A DNA stretch of 15,882 nt from the NCBI GenBank assembly GCA_003645385.1, contig QNEY01000014.1, forward strand, positions 1-15,882, written 5' to 3'. Shown here piece after piece: positions 13,422 to 15,882 of the stretch (position 1 is its first letter; the number at the start of each line of letters is the position of its first letter). Both the position numbers and the translations under genes were made by a program. The DNA is from Gammaproteobacteria bacterium (lineage in GTDB: Bacteria > Pseudomonadota > Gammaproteobacteria > Nitrosococcales > Methylophagaceae). The notes beneath the pieces were generated by a model that was not told the DNA's origin, did not search any database, and was given only the letters and a program-made list of their open reading frames with translations.

Positions 13422-15882
13422 TGGCAGAAAAGAAAACACATATGGGTAATGACCCATTAGCGTGGCTGGCCGAAGAGGACAGCACTGCTAAAAAAGCAGT
13501 GTTACCTCCAAAACGTACGCGAACACGGCGAACTAGCAGAAAAAAAACAGCAACTGCTAAAACAGAAATAGAGCTAGTAGAAGAAAGTTTTGCTGCTTTA
13601 GCACCTCAAGGTGAAGCACTGGTTAGCCGTTTTTATGAAAAGTTATTTGAACAAAATCCTAAGCTAGCCCCATTGTTTGATACTGTTTCAGTAGTGGGAC
13701 AACAGAAAAAGCTGTTGGCCTCATTGGTGTTGCTGGTACAAAACCTAGATAAGCCTGCTGTATTAAAAGACTATTTATTGGGGTTAGGTGCGAGGCATAT
13801 GCACTACGGTGTTTCCTTGGAACAATATCAAATGTTTACCGATGCATTGATCTCGGTAATGTCAGAAATATTGGGCAACAAATGGACATCACAAGTTAAC
13901 GATGCGTGGCAAAATACGTTAAATAATGTGACAACGATTATGTTAGAAGCATACGAGCCAGTGGAGGCTGAAGAAATGGCAACGAATAAACAAACAGATA
14001 GTCAAGAATTGATAACAATGCGGGCAGCTGTAGATGGTGCATCCACTGCGTTGATGATGTGTGATGAGAATCGTGTTATTACCTATGCTAATCCAGCGGT
14101 AATGAGTTTGTTGCAAAATCGTCAGACGGAGTTACGCAAAGTATTTCCCGGACTTAATTTGAAAAAATTGATTGGCACAAATATAGATGACTTCCATAAA
14201 GACCCATCACTTCAGGCCGGGATTTTGTCTGATGTTGATAATCTGCCTTATCAAGCTCAAATTCAGTTATTAGATATTCATTTTGATTTAAATGCTAGTG
14301 CTATTGTTGATGCTGATGGTAACTACATGGGTAATATGGTTGAGTGGAAAGACATCACTGACCAAGTTAATGCTCAGGCTGAAGCAGATAGACAAGCTGT
14401 AGAAGTAAGCCGTTTACAATCGGCGATAGACGGTGCAACCACTGCATTGATGATATGTAATGCTGACCGAGTAATTACGTTTGCCAATCCATCTGTAATG
14501 GCATTGCTGGAAAACCGTTTAACAGAATTAAGAAAGATTTTTCCTAAAATAGACTTAAATAAATTGCTTGGTACCTGTATCGATGATTTTCATAAAGATC
14601 CTTCGCATCAGGCAAAAATCTTGGCCGATGTAGATAACTTGCCATATCGTAGTCAAATTCAATTATTAGATTTACACTTCGATCTTAATGCCAGTGCCAT
14701 TGTTGATGCTGATGGTCACTATATGGGCAATTTGGTTGAGTGGAAAGATATTACTGATCAAGTGAATGCAGAAAATGCAATTAAAACATTGATTACAGCA
14801 GCTGGAGCAGGACAGTTAGAAGAGCGTATTGATACCAGTGATTATTCAGGTTTTATGGAAAATATCGCTGGGGGAATTAATAGCATAATGGATACTGTTT
14901 TAGCACCGGTACAAGAAACAATTCGAGTATCAGGTGCTTTATCTAACGGTGATTTAACCCAGAATATGGATGGCGAATATCAGGGACTGTTTGCAACATT
15001 AGCTGACGCTTTGAATGATTCGGTTAATAAAATGGCTGAAACAGTTCAAGAAATTAATGATACGTCAACCAGTATCGGAACAGCAGCCAGCGAAATTTCT
15101 GAGGGTAATGTTGATTTAAGTCAACGTACAGAGCAGCAAGCTTCATCGTTGGAAGAAACAGCTTCGAGTATGGAAGAACTAACCAGTACAGTTCGTCAAA
15201 ACTCTGATAATGCCCGTCAGGCAAATCAGTTGGCAGCATCGAGTCGTGAGCAAGCTGAGAAAGGTGGTTCGGTCATTAAAGAAGCGATTGCTGCTATGTT
15301 GGCAATCAGTACTTCAAGCAAAAAAGTGACCGATATTATTGGTGTCATCGATGAGATTGCATTCCAAACTAATCTATTGGCTCTAAATGCTGCAGTTGAA
15401 GCTGCAAGAGCGGGCGAGCAAGGTCGAGGTTTTGCTGTGGTTGCTTCAGAAGTTCGTAACCTTGCCCAACGATCAGCCTCTGCTGCCAAAGAGATTAAAG
15501 AGTTGATTAATGATAGTGGTGAGAAAGTCAAAGAAGGTTCAGCACTAGTGGATGAATCAGGTAGAACCTTGGAGGAAATTGTGGCCAGCTCGAAAAAAGT
15601 GGGTGACATTATTTCTGAAATTGCAGCGGCAGGTGCAGAACAAACACAAGGTATCGAGCAAGTCACTAAAGCTGTCGGCCAGATGGATGAAATGACTCAG
15701 CAAAATGCCGCACTGGTAGAACAGGCAGCAGCAGCAAGTGAATCTTTGGATGACCAGGGTAAGAGCCTGCAACGGTTGATGTCATTTTTTGAGGTGGGTG
15801 ATGAGTCTGATGAACCTGCTCCGGTGGTTACTGCCAGGAAAACTAAAGCAAAACCAGTGGTTAAGAAAGCCAAAGCTAAGCC
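13421..15882 (+). CDS. Soluble globin-PAS-PAS-HAMP chemoreceptor (Aer2-like), 3' end cut by window
   Basis: At least 820 codons, with no stop before the right edge. In order: a short N-terminus with DPLAWL (11-16); a basic stretch KRTRTRRTSRKK (31-42); a globin domain (about 48-178) of flavohaemoglobin type with Y72 (B10), F86 (CD1), Q94 (E7) and proximal H126; PAS1 (203-319) and PAS2 (335-451), about 77% identical, each with FHKDP (H259, H391) and VEWKDIT (W309, W441), matching the haem His and Trp of Aer2; two HAMP-like units (about 452-545); and a 36H-type signalling hairpin with EIAFQTNLLALNAAVEAARAGEQGRGFAVVA at the tip (written here only to identify it: residues 645-675). The end is Lys-rich. 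No membrane segment is visible. GGGGGA (13405-13410) precedes the ATG. Likely an O2 or NO sensor feeding CheA. Confidence 0.93.
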   Translation, partial: MAEKKTHMGNDPLAWLAEEDSTAKKAVLPPKRTRTRRTSRKKTATAKTEIELVEESFAALAPQGEALVSRFYEKLFEQNPKLAPLFDTVSVVGQQKKLLASLVLLVQNLDKPAVLKDYLLGLGARHMHYGVSLEQYQMFTDALISVMSEILGNKWTSQVNDAWQNTLNNVTTIMLEAYEPVEAEEMATNKQTDSQELITMRAAVDGASTALMMCDENRVITYANPAVMSLLQNRQTELRKVFPGLNLKKLIGTNIDDFHKDPSLQAGILSDVDNLPYQAQIQLLDIHFDLNASAIVDADGNYMGNMVEWKDITDQVNAQAEADRQAVEVSRLQSAIDGATTALMICNADRVITFANPSVMALLENRLTELRKIFPKIDLNKLLGTCIDDFHKDPSHQAKILADVDNLPYRSQIQLLDLHFDLNASAIVDADGHYMGNLVEWKDITDQVNAENAIKTLITAAGAGQLEERIDTSDYSGFMENIAGGINSIMDTVLAPVQETIRVSGALSNGDLTQNMDGEYQGLFATLADALNDSVNKMAETVQEINDTSTSIGTAASEISEGNVDLSQRTEQQASSLEETASSMEELTSTVRQNSDNARQANQLAASSREQAEKGGSVIKEAIAAMLAISTSSKKVTDIIGVIDEIAFQTNLLALNAAVEAARAGEQGRGFAVVASEVRNLAQRSASAAKEIKELINDSGEKVKEGSALVDESGRTLEEIVASSKKVGDIISEIAAAGAEQTQGIEQVTKAVGQMDEMTQQNAALVEQAAAASESLDDQGKSLQRLMSFFEVGDESDEPAPVVTARKTKAKPVVKKAKAK
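14027..14773 (+). repeat. Tandem duplication of a haem-PAS domain within the receptor gene
   Basis: Codons 203-319 (14027-14377) and 335-451 (14423-14773) encode two PAS domains offset by exactly 132 codons. I count 27 differences in 117 residues, most of them conservative. The haem-linked His and Trp are kept in both. The DNA differs more at third positions, so the duplication is not very recent. Confidence 0.9.

Noticed and set aside
15226..15666. 146-aa ORF on the minus strand
   Set aside because: It lies antisense to the conserved signalling domain of the receptor, is Ser/Ala/Leu-rich as expected of a shadow frame, and has no recognisable domain.
1..15882. CRISPR arrays, tRNA or rRNA genes, insertion sequences
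   Set aside because: No regularly spaced repeats, tRNA-like cloverleaf ends, transposase motifs or flanking inverted repeats were seen; the only sizeable repeat is the PAS duplication.

Overview
The window is a stretch of polar-flagellum and chemotaxis genes from a gammaproteobacterium. The evidence is the FlrA/FlrB/FlrC (FleQ/FleS/FleR-type) regulatory cascade, sigma-54 promoters, the gene order fliE-F-G-H-I-J and an Aer2-like chemoreceptor. Codon use is AT-leaning, which would fit a marine or methylotrophic lineage such as Thiotrichales, but the genus cannot be fixed from the sequence. All convincing genes are on the + strand.

Layout. Positions 1-349 hold the 3' end of flrA, the sigma-54 activator that heads the flagellar cascade. 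Its frame is broken by an in-frame amber codon (170-172) just before the DNA-binding domain. A 322-base spacer follows, with two palindromes and a near-consensus sigma-54 promoter. It drives flrB (sensor kinase) and flrC (sigma-54 response regulator), which overlap by 4 bases. A second sigma-54 promoter lies over the last codons of flrC and faces fliE-fliF-fliG-fliH-fliI-fliJ (rod adaptor, MS ring, rotor switch and export ATPase complex). FliF/G/H/I are joined by overlapping ends.

Downstream of fliJ, where many relatives have fliK, a 325-base spacer carries a third sigma-54 site with a possible sigma-28 -10 element beside it, and perhaps a small ORF. It leads into a chemotaxis operon: STAS-domain protein, cheY, cheA, cheW, a ParA-type ATPase and a large soluble chemoreceptor that runs off the right edge. 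cheB, cheR, cheD and cheZ are not in the window.

The most unusual part is the right end. The receptor has a flavohaemoglobin-type globin domain with all its haem-pocket residues, then two nearly identical Aer2-type haem-PAS domains, two HAMP units and a signalling hairpin. No transmembrane segment is visible. It therefore looks like a cytoplasmic gas sensor with up to three haems per subunit. Its gene overlaps the ParA ATPase gene by one base, and it has a strongly basic segment near each end. This suggests a chemosensory array positioned on the nucleoid by a ParA partner, similar in principle to PpfA/TlpT of Rhodobacter sphaeroides. That link is inference; the domains and residues are read directly from the sequence.
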